This document shows positions 7,617-17,013 of a DNA stretch of 64,000 bases, in pieces. Position 1 is the first letter of the stretch. The number at the start of each line of letters is the position of its first letter. Source of the stretch: DASQHW01 sp963837155. Lineage in GTDB: Bacteria > Actinomycetota > Acidimicrobiia > IMCC26256 > PALSA-610. The position numbers and the translations under genes were made by a program. Below the pieces are notes generated by a model, which made no database searches, was not told where the DNA came from, and worked only from the letters and a program-made list of their open reading frames with translations. The stretch lies in contig CAWIMB010000002.1 in the NCBI GenBank assembly GCA_963837155.1, forward strand, positions 1,054,001-1,118,000. The letters run 5' to 3'.

Positions 7617-10600
7617 ATGAGCGACGCGACGGTGGCGACCCAGGCGTCGACCACGCCCGAGAACGGCCTGAGTGCCGACGAGGTCGCCCAGCGCGTGCGT
7701 GAGGGAAAGGTGAACACCGCCGACGAGCGTACGAGCCGCACGTTCGGTGAGATCCTGCGTGCGAACGTGTTGACGCGGTTCAACGCCATCCTCGGCACGA
7801 TGTTCGTCCTCATCCTCGTCTTCGGCGAAGGCCAGGACGCCCTCTTCGGGTTCGTGTTGTTGTTCAACACGCTGATCGGCGTCGTTCAAGAGTGGCGAGC
7901 GAAACGGACGCTCGACAAGCTCGCGGTGCTGTCGGCCCCGAAGGCACACGTCGTGCGCGACGGCAAGCTGCAGGAGATCCCGGTGAACGAGGTCGTGCTC
8001 GACGACCTCTGCGACCTGCGGGCGGGCGACCAGGTACCCGCCGACGGCGTCGTGCGCAAGAGCGACGGCTTGGAGATCGACGAGTCGCTGCTCACCGGTG
8101 AGTCGGACCCGGTTCCCAAGCACGAGGGCGACGAGGTGCTGTCGGGCGCCATCGACGTCGCCGGCTCGGGACTGTTCCAGGCCACCCGCGTCGGCGCCGA
8201 CGCCTACGCCCGGCGCCTCGCGAACGAAGCGCGCCGGTTCACGCTGGTGCATTCGGAGCTGATGGCCGGGATCAACACGATCCTGCGTTACGTGCAGTGG
8301 GCGCTGTTACCGACGGCCGTGCTGCTCGCGTTCAGTCAGTTCCACGTGCAGGAAACCAACAAGGAAGCCATCGCGGGCGTCGTCGCCGGCGTCGTGGCGA
8401 TGATCCCCGAAGGGTTGGTGCTGCTGACGAGCCTGGCGTTTGCGGTCGCGGCCGTCACGCTCGCCCGCCGCCAGGTGCTTGTGCAAGAGCTCCCCGCGGT
8501 AGAAGGCCTGGCGCGGGTGGACGTTGTGTTGCTCGACAAGACCGGCACGCTCACCGAAGGCGTGATCGCGTTCCAGCGCATCGACGTCCTCGCCGAGGAC
8601 CATCGGGTGACCGACGCGCTGGGCGCGCTCGCGGCTGACCCGAACCGCAACGCGACGACGAGCGCACTCGGTGCCGCGTTCCCCGACCCGCCGCCGTGGG
8701 AGCGGACGGCGGCGACACCGTTCTCTTCGGCCCGGAAGTGGAGCGCCGCGAGTTTCGGCGCGCAGGGCACGTGGGTGCTCGGTGCCCCCGAGCTGGTCTG
8801 GGCGGGTCGGCCGCCGGACGATCCCGTGCGCGTCCGAGCCGACGAATTGGCGGCGCAGGGCCAGCGCGTGTTGTTGCTCGCTCGCTCCGACGCGCCGCTC
8901 GAGGGCGAACGTCTCCCCGACGGACTCAATGCGTCCGCGCTCATCGTGTTCGAGGAGCAAATTCGTCCGGACGCCGCCGAGACGCTTGCGTACTTCAAGC
9001 GCCAGGGCGTTCGGTGCATGATCATCAGTGGCGACAACCCGCGCACCGTTGGTGCGGTCGCGGCGCGGGTCGGGCTCGACGGTGCCGACCGCCCGGTCGA
9101 CGCGCGCGAGCTCCCGGACGAAATGGATCCGCTGCTCCGCGCGCTCGAGGACGCGTCGGTGTTCGGCCGGGTCACGCCCCAGCAGAAGCGTGGCATCGTC
9201 CGCGCCTTGCAGAAGGGCGACCACGTCGTCGCGATGACCGGTGACGGTGTGAACGACGCGCTCGCGTTGAAGGACGCCGACATTGGGGTCGCCATGGGCA
9301 GCGGCGCGCCCGCGTCCCGCGCGGTTGCGCAGATCGTGTTGCTCGACGGCAAGTTCGCGCGCATGCCGGGTGTGGTCGGCGAAGGCCGGCGCGTGATCGC
9401 GAACGTCGAACGCGTCGCGAACCTTTTCGTCACGAAGACCGTGTACGCAATGTTGCTTGCCATCGCGATCGGCATTGCGCGCTGGCCGTATCCGTTCCTG
9501 CCCCGGCACCTGACGATCGTGAGCAGCCTGACGATCGGGATCCCGGCGTTCTTCCTCTCGTTGGAGCCGAACATCCAGCGGTACGTCCCGGGATTCGTCG
9601 GCCGTGTGGCGCGGACAGCCGGGCCGGCGGGCGCGGTCTGCGCGGCCGCGACGATGACGTCGTATGCGATCGCGCACTTCGCCGAGGACGTGAGCGTCGA
9701 CGAAGCGCGCACCGCGGCGACGCTGACGCTGATGATCGCGGGGCTCTGGGTGCTCTGCCTGTTCGCTCGTCCCATTACGCCGATGCGCGCGGTGCTGGTC
9801 GGTACGATGATTGGCGCCTTCTTGGTGATCCTGCGCATCACAAGTCTGCGCGAGTGGTTCGCTCTCGGTCTGCCGCGAACGTTGGTGACGGCTTCGGCGA
9901 TCATCTGCGGACTCGCGGCGGTCGTCGTTCTCGAGCTGGGCTGGCAGATGGTGCAGTGGCGGTTGCCACCGGAACGGCGAATTCCTCGCGTACGGTGGCG
10001 GAATCCGTCCGCGGTCGCGTTCGCGGGGAATAGCTACGGCCGCGTAGCAGCGCGTTGCACCGCGCGGGTGACGTCGGTCGGCGTCACGATCCCGACGAGT
10101 GCACCATCTCGCATCACCAGCACTCGTCCGTCAGTACCGGTTGTCCGCTGCAGCACCGGCACGAGCAACTCGTCGGGATCGGCGATTGCCACCTCGTCGA
10201 TCGGTGTCGCGACCCGCGCGTGCCGGCGTTGCGGCCCGCTGGTCGGGCGGCACCTGCTTTGCGTGCGTCAGCGTCAACAGGCCCACCACCTTCCCGCTCG
10301 CGTCGATGAGCGGGAACGCCGAGCAGGGATGGCGGAAGACGTAGTGATCGAGCATCTCCGCCACGGAGATGTCGGCAGGCGCCGTGACGGGCGCATGCGT
10401 CATCACGTCGCTGACCCGCACGCCCTGCAAGGCGTGCTGGGTGACGACTTGTTGCTCCTCGGCCCGGGCTGCGCCGAGCAGGAACCAGCCGAGGAACACG
10501 AGCCAGAGCCCGCCGACATCCCCGCCCGCGATGAACTCGAGCACACCGAGCCCGATGAGTACCCATCCGAAGACGCGGCCGGCGCGCGCCGCCTGGATCG

Positions 10601-10646
10601 CCGCTCGGTCGTGGTCGCCGCGGCGATGCCACAGCCACGCACGTAA
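7617..10646 (+). CDS. CtpE-like P-type cation-transporting ATPase (3' end unreliable)
   Basis: This is a P-type ATPase with the actuator TGES (residues 160-163), the phosphorylated aspartate Asp307 in DKTGTLT, and the hinge GDGVND (Asp543, Asp547). Ten or so membrane segments are expected. The N-terminal pattern (LSADEVAQRVREGKVN, RANVLTRFNAILG) closely resembles mycobacterial CtpE, linked to Ca2+ handling. The recognisable protein ends near 9990-10030, about 800 residues. Beyond that the frame runs on to 10646 antisense to the M50 protease and is not believed. A frame ending AESVRGRVRGE at 10033 looks like the natural end, implying an indel near 9960. The start is the ATG at 7617. Ion specificity is inferred. 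Confidence 0.85.
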   Translation: MSDATVATQASTTPENGLSADEVAQRVREGKVNTADERTSRTFGEILRANVLTRFNAILGTMFVLILVFGEGQDALFGFVLLFNTLIGVVQEWRAKRTLDKLAVLSAPKAHVVRDGKLQEIPVNEVVLDDLCDLRAGDQVPADGVVRKSDGLEIDESLLTGESDPVPKHEGDEVLSGAIDVAGSGLFQATRVGADAYARRLANEARRFTLVHSELMAGINTILRYVQWALLPTAVLLAFSQFHVQETNKEAIAGVVAGVVAMIPEGLVLLTSLAFAVAAVTLARRQVLVQELPAVEGLARVDVVLLDKTGTLTEGVIAFQRIDVLAEDHRVTDALGALAADPNRNATTSALGAAFPDPPPWERTAATPFSSARKWSAASFGAQGTWVLGAPELVWAGRPPDDPVRVRADELAAQGQRVLLLARSDAPLEGERLPDGLNASALIVFEEQIRPDAAETLAYFKRQGVRCMIISGDNPRTVGAVAARVGLDGADRPVDARELPDEMDPLLRALEDASVFGRVTPQQKRGIVRALQKGDHVVAMTGDGVNDALALKDADIGVAMGSGAPASRAVAQIVLLDGKFARMPGVVGEGRRVIANVERVANLFVTKTVYAMLLAIAIGIARWPYPFLPRHLTIVSSLTIGIPAFFLSLEPNIQRYVPGFVGRVARTAGPAGAVCAAATMTSYAIAHFAEDVSVDEARTAATLTLMIAGLWVLCLFARPITPMRAVLVGTMIGAFLVILRITSLREWFALGLPRTLVTASAIICGLAAVVVLELGWQMVQWRLPPERRIPRVRWRNPSAVAFAGNSYGRVAARCTARVTSVGVTIPTSAPSRITSTRPSVPVVRCSTGTSNSSGSAIATSSIGVATRACRRCGPLVGRHLLCVRQRQQAHHLPARVDERERRAGMAEDVVIEHLRHGDVGRRRDGRMRHHVADPHALQGVLGDDLLLLGPGCAEQEPAEEHEPEPADIPARDELEHTEPDEYPSEDAAGARRLDRRSVVVAAAMPQPRT

Positions 10647-11213
10647 GACGCGACCGCCGTCGAGCGGCGCGGCCGGGATGAGGTTGAACGCGGCCAACAC
10701 GATGTTGATCCCGCCGAGCCAGAACAGTGCCGCCACCGCGAGCCGCGATCCATCGGCGAGCCGCACCGCAATGGCGAGCACGCACACGATGATTCCGAGC
10801 GCGATGCTCGTCGCCGGCCCCGCGAACGCGATTGCAAAGTCACCGCGCGGGGTGCGTGCTTCGCCCTCCAACCGAGAAACGCCTCCGAACAACCACAACG
10901 TGATGTCGCGAACCTGGATGCCGAGCCGCCGAGCCACGACCGAGTGACTCAGCTCGTGGGCGAGCAGCGACGCGAGGAACAGGAGGCTCGTGCCGAACGC
11001 CCCGCCCCAGTACTCGCCGCTGCGGTAGCCCTTCACCAGTGAAGGAAAGGAGACGTCGGCCAGACTCCAGGTGAGCAGCACGACGACGATCGCGAGGCTC
11101 CAGTCGACGCGCACCTCGATGCCGAAGATCGTGCCGATGCGGACGCCGGCGCGGTCGTCATCACGGTTCGGCGACACGCCGGTGGGTGCCTGCGGCGAGA
11201 GTGGCGAAGCCAT
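10034..11213 (-). CDS. Rip3-like M50 site-2 protease with C-terminal CBS pair (frameshifted near 10213)
   Basis: The membrane metalloprotease has its zinc motif HELSH at residues 86-90 and the second motif in IPAAPLDGGR. It is followed by a CBS pair beginning VSDVMTHAPVTAPADISV. The open frame stops at 10131, but its last ~35 residues are nonsense. Removing one base of the CCC at 10213-10215 (plus strand) restores the second CBS domain (ATPIDEVAIADPDELLV, then VGIVTPTDVTRAV), ending at TAG 10034-10036. The size then matches site-2 proteases with CBS regulatory domains, which cut anti-sigma or other membrane proteins. It is convergent with the P-type ATPase. The start is the ATG at 11211-11213. 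Substrate unknown. Confidence 0.88.
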
Positions 11214-11241
11214 CGCTCGCAGGTGTACCCACGGGTGGCTC

Positions 11242-12617
11242 TCAGCAGCTGAGCGAACCGCCGTCCGACCGGGCGATCGGGTTCACCGGAGGGGTGCCGC
11301 CACCGCTGGGTGGTGCGCCGGAGCCCGTGTCGCGGCCGAAGTCCTGCGTGAGCCACAGCGAGCCATCGCCTGCGCAGTACGCACCAATGCCGACGCGCGT
11401 GAACCCGCGGTTGAGGATGTTGGCCCGGTGGCCGTCCGAGTGCATCCACGCGTTGTGCAGCGAGCCGGCGGTCACGCCCCGGCTGCCCATCGCGATGTTC
11501 TCGCCGACGAAGTTGTAGGGGCCGAGCAGCGAACCGATGTTGCTGTGGCGGAAGCCGTGCCCGCTCATGTTCGCGCTCCAGATGGACGCATATCCGGCGA
11601 GCCGTCCGTCCCACTGGAGGGGGCCGATCCCGCGAGCGGCGCGCTCCTGGTTGAGTCGCGTGAGCAGGTCGCCGGCCATCTGACCGAGCTTGGAGCTGCC
11701 GCTCGGCGCGCACGTCGGCGCGTGCTTCGTCGGTGAGAACGCGTACGTCCGTGCGTTGGCGAACGCAATCCAATAGCCCGATGCCCCGCGTGAGGTGGCG
11801 ACACCGACGGCCGGCGCACCGGGGCAGGCGCCGGCGGCTGAGCCGTAGAAGGGCGCGTTGCGTCCGAAGCGGAACAGTCCACCGTCGCTCGCGACCATCG
11901 TGTACGCGGTGCCACTCGGGACGGGCGCCATACCGACAACCGGTTGCACGAGCGGTTTGCGGCCCATCGAACCCATGAACGGCGCGTTGAACGCAAAGAT
12001 CCCACCGTCGCTCGCGACCTGCCAGTAGCCCTTGCCGCTCGGCGTCGAGGACATGCCGACGATCGGCTTGTCGAGCGGGCGGCCACCCATCGAGCCGTGG
12101 TAGGGCGCGTTGAATGCGAAGATGCCGCCGTCGCTGGCGACGAGCCAGTACCCCTTGCCGCTGGGGGTGGCCGCCATACCGACGATCGGTTTGGCGAGCG
12201 GCTTGCCGCCCATCGAGCCGTGGAAGCGCGCGTTCCCGAAGCTGAACACCGCGCCGTCGCTGGCGACGAGCCAGTAGCCGCGGCCGTTGCCGCGTCGTTG
12301 CCATGCCGACGATCGGGCCGTGTGCGTAGCGAGCCGCCGAGCCGTAATAGTGCGCGTCGCCGGCGGTGAGCACACCACCGTCACGTGCGACGCGCCAGTA
12401 GCCGCGCCCAGTCGGAGTGGCGGCGACAGCGACGACGGGCGCCGCAAGGGGGATCGCACCCGACGACACGACGGCATTTGTCCGCCGGACGGTCGACGCA
12501 TGCCGCGCTGGTTGTCGCGATCGGTGTTGTGATCGTCGCCGCCACCGCGGCGAGCACCATCGTCAGGACGGTGCCGAGGCGCACCGGCCGATGCGCGCTC
12601 GTTCGGATCCGTTCCAA
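11242..12617 (-). CDS. Secreted CAP/SCP-domain protein with tandem GYW repeats (frameshifted)
   Basis: The composite is about 455 residues. It starts MERIRTSAHRPVRLGTVLTM with a signal peptide (start 12617), then changes frame near 12470 and near 12295. The middle holds at least five repeats of ~40 residues with the theme GYWLVASDGGIFAFNAPY, then GSMGGKPL, then PIVGMAATPSGK, likely a beta-propeller-like fold. The C-terminal ~130 residues are a CAP domain (LNQERAARGIGPLQWDGRLA; VGENIAMGS; HNAWMHSDGHRANILN). Bacterial CAP proteins are secreted with poorly known activity, and the repeats suggest attachment at the cell surface. It lies between the M50 protease and the VanW gene on the same strand. 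Confidence 0.82.
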
Positions 12618-12711
12618 GGTCTCTCCCCGAATTCCCCCGCGCCGGCTGGTGCGCTCGATCCCTCAACGAATCGGCACCGCCGGCAAGGCGGTTGAGCGGA
12701 TTTCGGAGTGA

Positions 12712-12728
12712 CTGGGGGCCGGCCCCAG
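12712..12728. terminator. GC-rich hairpin downstream of the VanW gene
   Basis: CTGGGG and CCCCAG arms flank a 5-nt loop. It lies between the VanW stop and the CAP start on the minus strand, in a 150-bp gap with no gene. It is a terminator candidate without a T tract. Confidence 0.35.
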
Positions 12729-12768
12729 GCCCGACAACGGCCCGACAACGCAGCGTGGCGATAACCGG

Positions 12769-14674
12769 TCAGGGGCGACGCAGCGTTGGGGTGGTCTTGG
12801 GTTTCTTCGGCTTCTTGGCCACCGTCGTGGTCGTCGTCGCCGGCTTGACCCCGACGAGGACCTTGTTCGGAAGCATCGGGTAGTGGACCCGGTAGCGCTG
12901 GCGGCGTTCGGGCTGGCCAGGCTGGTCGATCACCCGCTCGAACTCGACGTCGTAGCCGGTCTCACCCGTGAGAACCGTCTCCCGCTCGAGCGCGGTGAGG
13001 TCGGCGCAGTCGTTGTTCGGGTCATCCGTGGGCTTCTTCACCGGGCACGTCAGCAGTTGGTCGGTGATCGGTTCGGTATGGATGAGTTCCCGATTTTCTT
13101 CGCGGACTGTCCGTCCGTCATTGTCGCCGTAGAACGTCACGGTGATCGAGGTCGCGGAGTAGCCGGTACGGATCAGCAGCCCGTGGGTCGTGTCGTTGCG
13201 GAACTTGAGGTCGACCGACGGATAGTTGATCGTCGCTTCCCGGCCCATCGGATATCGGGAGATGTAGAAGCGATGCGGCGAGTGCTCGACATCGCGATAG
13301 CCGCCGAAGAACACCGCGTTGAAGAGCGTCGTCGTCAGCTGGCTCACGCCGCCGCCGTAATCCTCACCGAACCCGTCGCTCACAAGGATCGGCGCCTTCA
13401 CGTAGCCCTTCTCCGGCGTGCGCGGGCCAAGCTTTTCGTTGAGCGAGAACAGCTGCCCGGGCTCGACGACCGTGTTGTTCAACACGTCAGCCGCGAGATG
13501 AATGTTGTGGACGCGGTCCTCGCCGGGGGCGTGGTAGGTGGTGAACGACGAGACTTGCTTTGTGATGCCGAGGTGGCGCGCCCAGGCGGTGTCGTGCGCG
13601 GGCTGCGCTTTCCGCAACTGTGCGCGGACCACGCGCTTCCCGCCGAGGATCTCCTTGGCGATGGCGTCGAAGTCGAGGATCGTTCCCGCATGTGACGGCA
13701 CGACGGAAACGACGTTGGCGGAGCTCACCGAGAACGTGGCGTCTACGGGCGCGCTCTCGAAGGGCGCGATGCGCGGGCCGAGCGTGGCGCGCAGCTTGTC
13801 GCGGTCGATGGTGACCTCCAGCGCGCCCCGGTTGATACGTGTGCCGAGCGTTGGCGCGAGCTGCTCCGGTGTCACCGAGACGCGCGTGCTGCCCACCGCG
13901 AATGACCCGGTTCCCCACCAGCAGCGCCCGAGCCCGGGCCGCGGCACCATCGACGTCGGCCTGATCGACGTCCGGAGAGACCTGCCCGAACGGCAGCACG
14001 ACCTCCCGGCTCCTGTCGGCGCGGCCCAGTGCCTGCACGATCTCGCGTCGGGCCTTCTCGCGCTGCAGGCCGGTCCCGCCGCGCGGTGCGATCGCGAGGA
14101 CGTTCGTGCCCTCGAACCGCAAGCCGCCCTCGACGACCCCCTGGTTCACCTCACGGCCCCAGTCGTCGAGCAATCGGTCGAGTCGGGCGTCGTCATACCG
14201 CACCACGAGCGGGACGTGGTCTTGCCGGACCCGGCGGATCACGGTCCCGGCGACGAGCTCGAACGCGTTTCCTTGCCGGCCCTCTTGCTCCGCGTTGCGG
14301 GCAGTGGTCTCGACGTCGACATCGAAGCCGATCTGCGCCGGTTCGATGCGGAACCGCCGGTTCGCGACTCGGGTGCGCAAGGGCTGGCGGTCGAGATCGG
14401 CGGCGACGCGGGCGATGAGGTCAGCGGCGGCGACATTCTTCTTGCCCGCCACGCGCGCGCCGTCGACTTCGACCCCCGGGAGAACGTGGCCCGAGTAGAC
14501 CGCGTGCTCGACGACCGATCCGAGCGCGGCGAGCACGAATAGGGCCGCCGCGAACACCAGCCAATAGATCGTGAAGCGCACCCGGCGGGAGCGGGTGCGC
14601 AGCCGAAGGCGGCGGCGACCGATCTCCGGCTCGACGGGTCGGCTGTCAACGCCGACGCGCCCCCCGTTCAACAT
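12769..14674 (-). CDS. VanW family protein with peptidoglycan-binding-like N-terminus (frameshifted near 13925)
   Basis: The composite is about 635 residues. The N-terminal frame (14674 to ~13925) starts MLNGGRVGVDSRP and has one membrane segment (IYWLVFAAALFVLAALGSVV) and repeated PG_binding_4-like domains with the GVEVDGARVAG theme. The second frame (to 12769) has the VanW domain: TTYHAPGEDRVHNIHLAADV, GQLFSLNEKLGPRT and YGGGVSQLTTTLFNAV. It ends in a Lys/Thr/Pro-rich tail. The frames join at ARARALLVG/TGSFAVGSTRV. VanW proteins are membrane-anchored envelope proteins of unknown function with a YkuD-unrelated fold. Its start region is divergent from the cyclase gene, 36 bp apart. Confidence 0.85.
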
Positions 14675-14681
14675 CCGCGAA

Positions 14682-14687
14682 AGGGTA
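14682..14687 (-). promoter_or_regulatory. -10 element for the VanW gene, leaderless type
   Basis: On the minus strand TACCCT ends 7 nt before the ATG at 14674. Confidence 0.45.
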
Positions 14688-14710
14688 GTGGTCCGAGCGA
14701 GAATGACCCG

Positions 14711-15738
14711 ATGCGTGACGAGTTGCGTCGCCGGCTCATCGAACTCGGGGCGTCCGAGAGCGACCTCGAACACGCCGAGGCCCTCCAGTACGTACCGTTG
14801 CTCGCACTCGAACGCCGTCTGTTACCCGGCGAGCGCACCTACGACATCGCACAGCTTGCAGTCGCGGCGGGCATCGACGAGGCGTGGGCCCAGCGTCTGT
14901 GGCGCGCCGTCGGTTTCCCGGACGTTCCGCCCGGCGTTCCCGCCTTTACGGATCTCGACGTCGCCGCGGCACGCGAGGTCGTGCGGGAAGCCGCGGAATG
15001 GCGAACGGATCCCGACACGCTGCTCGAGCAGGTCCGTGTGACGAGCGGCGCCGCGGCGCGGATCGCTGCAGTCGAGGCAGAGGTGATCGCGGACTTCGTG
15101 CAGCGCCGGCGCGCGGACGGCGAGTCCGAAGACGAGATTGCGCTCGCGTTTCTCTCGGGGGAGCGCTTGGAGCGGCTCGCCGCCCTTGTCGACTACGTGT
15201 TGCGGATTCAGCTGCGCGCCGCGGTGTGGCGGCGCCTCGCGTTGCAAGCGGATCCCGACATCGTGGTGGCCATCGGCTTCGCCGATCTCGCCGGCTACAC
15301 CGCGTTGAGCGGCGAGCTCGATTCGATTGCGCTGTCTCGGCTGCTCAGTCACTGGGAAGCCGTCGCGTACGACACGATCGTTGCGCATGGCGCCCGAGTC
15401 GTGAAGACGATCGGCGACGAGGTGATGTTCGTCGGGCTGCCGCACGAGGTGCTGTCGAGCGCGCTCTCGTTGCGCACGGCGGTCGCAGTCGAGGGACTGC
15501 CGCCGGTCCGCGGCGGCATCGCTGCCGGGCCGGTGATCCCCGCGAGGGCGACTTCTACGGCCCGGTCGTCAACCTCGCCAGCCGGTTGACCGCCATCGCT
15601 CCGGCGAACCGGATCCTCGTCCCGGCGACGATGAAGGCCGCGGTGCCCGACGGCGAGTTCACGTTCGTCCCGCTCGGCGAGCAGTTCCTGCGTGGGATCG
15701 GCAACGTGGAGACGTGCGCACTTGAGGGAGCGTCGTGA
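14711..15738 (+). CDS. Class III adenylate/guanylate cyclase with N-terminal regulatory domain (frameshifted near 15540)
   Basis: The composite is about 342 residues. The N-terminal ~180 residues (MRDELRRRLIELGASESDLE...) resemble the pH-sensing regulatory domain of mycobacterial Rv1264-type cyclases. The catalytic domain has the first metal-binding aspartate in IGFADLAGYTALSGELD and the second in VVKTIGDEVMFVG. The open frame degenerates after GIAAGPVIP. Adding one C to the CCCC run at about 15538-15541 gives REGDFYGPVVNLASRLTA, and the gene ends at TGA 15736-15738. Product is probably cAMP. Cyclic-nucleotide receivers exist in this window (the M50/cNMP protein and the Crp-type regulator), but no direct link is shown. 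Confidence 0.87.
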
Positions 15739-15741
15739 GGC

Positions 15742-15803
15742 GGGTAACCCGCCGAGCAGCGAGCGGGGCCTAGCGGCCCGGCGCCGCAGGCGCCAAGAGC
15801 GGA
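15742..15803 (+). repeat. Intergenic multi-hairpin repeat, copy A
   Basis: 62-bp element with three small stems: GGG-TAA-CCC, GGGCC-TAGC-GGCCC and GGCGCC-GCA-GGCGCC, ending CAAGAGCGGA. It starts 3 bp after the cyclase stop and ends 30 bp before the mca start. It is related to the elements at 47841 and 52423. Confidence 0.8.
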
Positions 15804-15821
15804 GTAGCGGAACCCCTCGAG

Positions 15822-15827
15822 TAGCTT
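15822..15827 (+). promoter_or_regulatory. -10 element for mca, leaderless type
   Basis: TAGCTT ends 6 nt before the GTG at 15834. Confidence 0.5.
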
Positions 15828-15833
15828 GACTCG

Positions 15834-16724
15834 GTGCCGAACCAGCAGCTCTGCCTCTTGCAGGTGCACGCGCATCCGGATGACGAAGCGTCCAAGGGCG
15901 CAGGCACCACTGCGAAGTACGCCGCCGAGGGTGTGCACAACGTGCTCGTGTGCTGCACCGGGGGAGAAGCCGGCGACATCTTGAATCCGGCGGTCGAGCA
16001 TCCCGGGTCAGCTGAGAAGATGCACGAGATGCGCATGGCGGAGCTGGCCGAGAGCGTGCGAGTGCTCGGGTACGACGCGCTGCACATGCTCGGCTACCAC
16101 GACAGTGGCATGCCCGACACCGAGACGAATGCGCGCCCGGACAACTTCGCCAACGCGCCGCTGGAGGAAGCCGTCGGCCGGCTGGTGCGCCTGATCCGCG
16201 CCGAGCGGCCGCAAGTGATCATCACGTACCGCGACGATCGCAACTTCTATCCGCATCCCGACCACATCCGCGTGCACGAGATCTCGGTGCCCGCGTTCGA
16301 TCTTGCCGGCGACCCCGAGGCCTATCCCGATGGGGGCGAGCCGTGGCAGCCGCTCAAGATGTACTACGTGTCGTGGTCGATCGCGCGAGTGAAGGCGCTC
16401 CACGAGGCCTACACGAAGCGCGGCGAGGAGAGCCCGTACGTCTCATGGTTCGAGCGCGGCTTCGACCAGAATCGCAAGGACGAGTTCACGACGCTCATCG
16501 ACGTCGGCGAGTTCCTGCACAAGCGGCGGGAGGCGTTGCTCGCGCACCGCACGCAAGTCGACCCGACCGGCTTCTGGATGCGGCTGCCGGACGACGTGAT
16601 CCGCGAGGTCTTCCCGTGGGAGGAGTTCACGCTCGCGCGGTCATTGGTCGACAACGGTGTGGCCGACGGTGAGTTCGAGGACGACGTGTTTGCCGGTATC
16701 CGGGAACGCGATCGTGCTCGTTGA
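15834..16724 (+). CDS. mca: Mycothiol S-conjugate amidase
   Basis: The 296-aa GlcNAc-PI de-N-acetylase family protein has the zinc motif AHPDDE (residues 13-18) and the second site HPDH (about 141-144). The long insert with YVSWSIARVKALHEAY and the PTGFWMRLPDDVIREVFPWEEF tail are typical of Mca rather than MshB. Mca cleaves mycothiol conjugates to export toxins as mercapturates, so the host very likely makes mycothiol. The GTG start follows a leaderless-type -10. The SCP2-like gene overlaps its 3' end by 11 bp. Confidence 0.92.
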   Translation: MPNQQLCLLQVHAHPDDEASKGAGTTAKYAAEGVHNVLVCCTGGEAGDILNPAVEHPGSAEKMHEMRMAELAESVRVLGYDALHMLGYHDSGMPDTETNARPDNFANAPLEEAVGRLVRLIRAERPQVIITYRDDRNFYPHPDHIRVHEISVPAFDLAGDPEAYPDGGEPWQPLKMYYVSWSIARVKALHEAYTKRGEESPYVSWFERGFDQNRKDEFTTLIDVGEFLHKRREALLAHRTQVDPTGFWMRLPDDVIREVFPWEEFTLARSLVDNGVADGEFEDDVFAGIRERDRAR

Positions 16725-17013
16725 GTTCGTCGTCGCCGCCGGCAAGAAGGAACAAGCGCGGTCGTGGGCGCGCGTCGACGGCGGTTCGGTGACGGCGCAC
16801 GGTGAGGGTGTTCCCGCGGAACCCGCGGACGTGACGTTCACCGCGACACCTCCGGACGCGCAGTCGTTGCACGACGGATCGCTCGACCTGTCGGTCGGGT
16901 TCATGCGCGGTCAGGTGAAGATGGCCGGCGACTTCGGCAAACTGCTGCAGTTCCTGCCGCTCACCCACGGCGAGTCGCCGCAGCTCCGCGTCGCAGACCT
17001 GCTGCCTGGCTAA
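16714..17013 (+). CDS. Small SCP2 sterol-binding-like protein
   Basis: The 99-aa protein from the GTG at 16714 (MLVEFVVAAGKKEQARSW) has the short SCP2-like pattern: a polar N-terminal strand, then DVTFTATPPDAQSLHDGSLD and GFMRGQVKMAGDFGKLLQFL. The VGFMRGQVKMAGD block matches the conserved fifth-helix region of SCP2 proteins, which bind lipids or CoA esters. It overlaps mca by 11 bp, so it is translationally coupled. It is shorter than stand-alone SCP2 domains, so lipid binding is plausible but not certain. It overlaps the convergent HNH gene by 4 bp. Confidence 0.7.
   Translation: MLVEFVVAAGKKEQARSWARVDGGSVTAHGEGVPAEPADVTFTATPPDAQSLHDGSLDLSVGFMRGQVKMAGDFGKLLQFLPLTHGESPQLRVADLLPG

Noticed and set aside
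10034..10646. C-terminal ~200-residue extension of the P-type ATPase
   Set aside because: It is antisense to the M50 CBS domains and has no family similarity; a one-base error near 9960 explains it.
11950..12260. Regular DNA repeats that could suggest a CRISPR or tandem array
   Set aside because: The repeats are in frame and encode the GYW protein repeats of the CAP protein.
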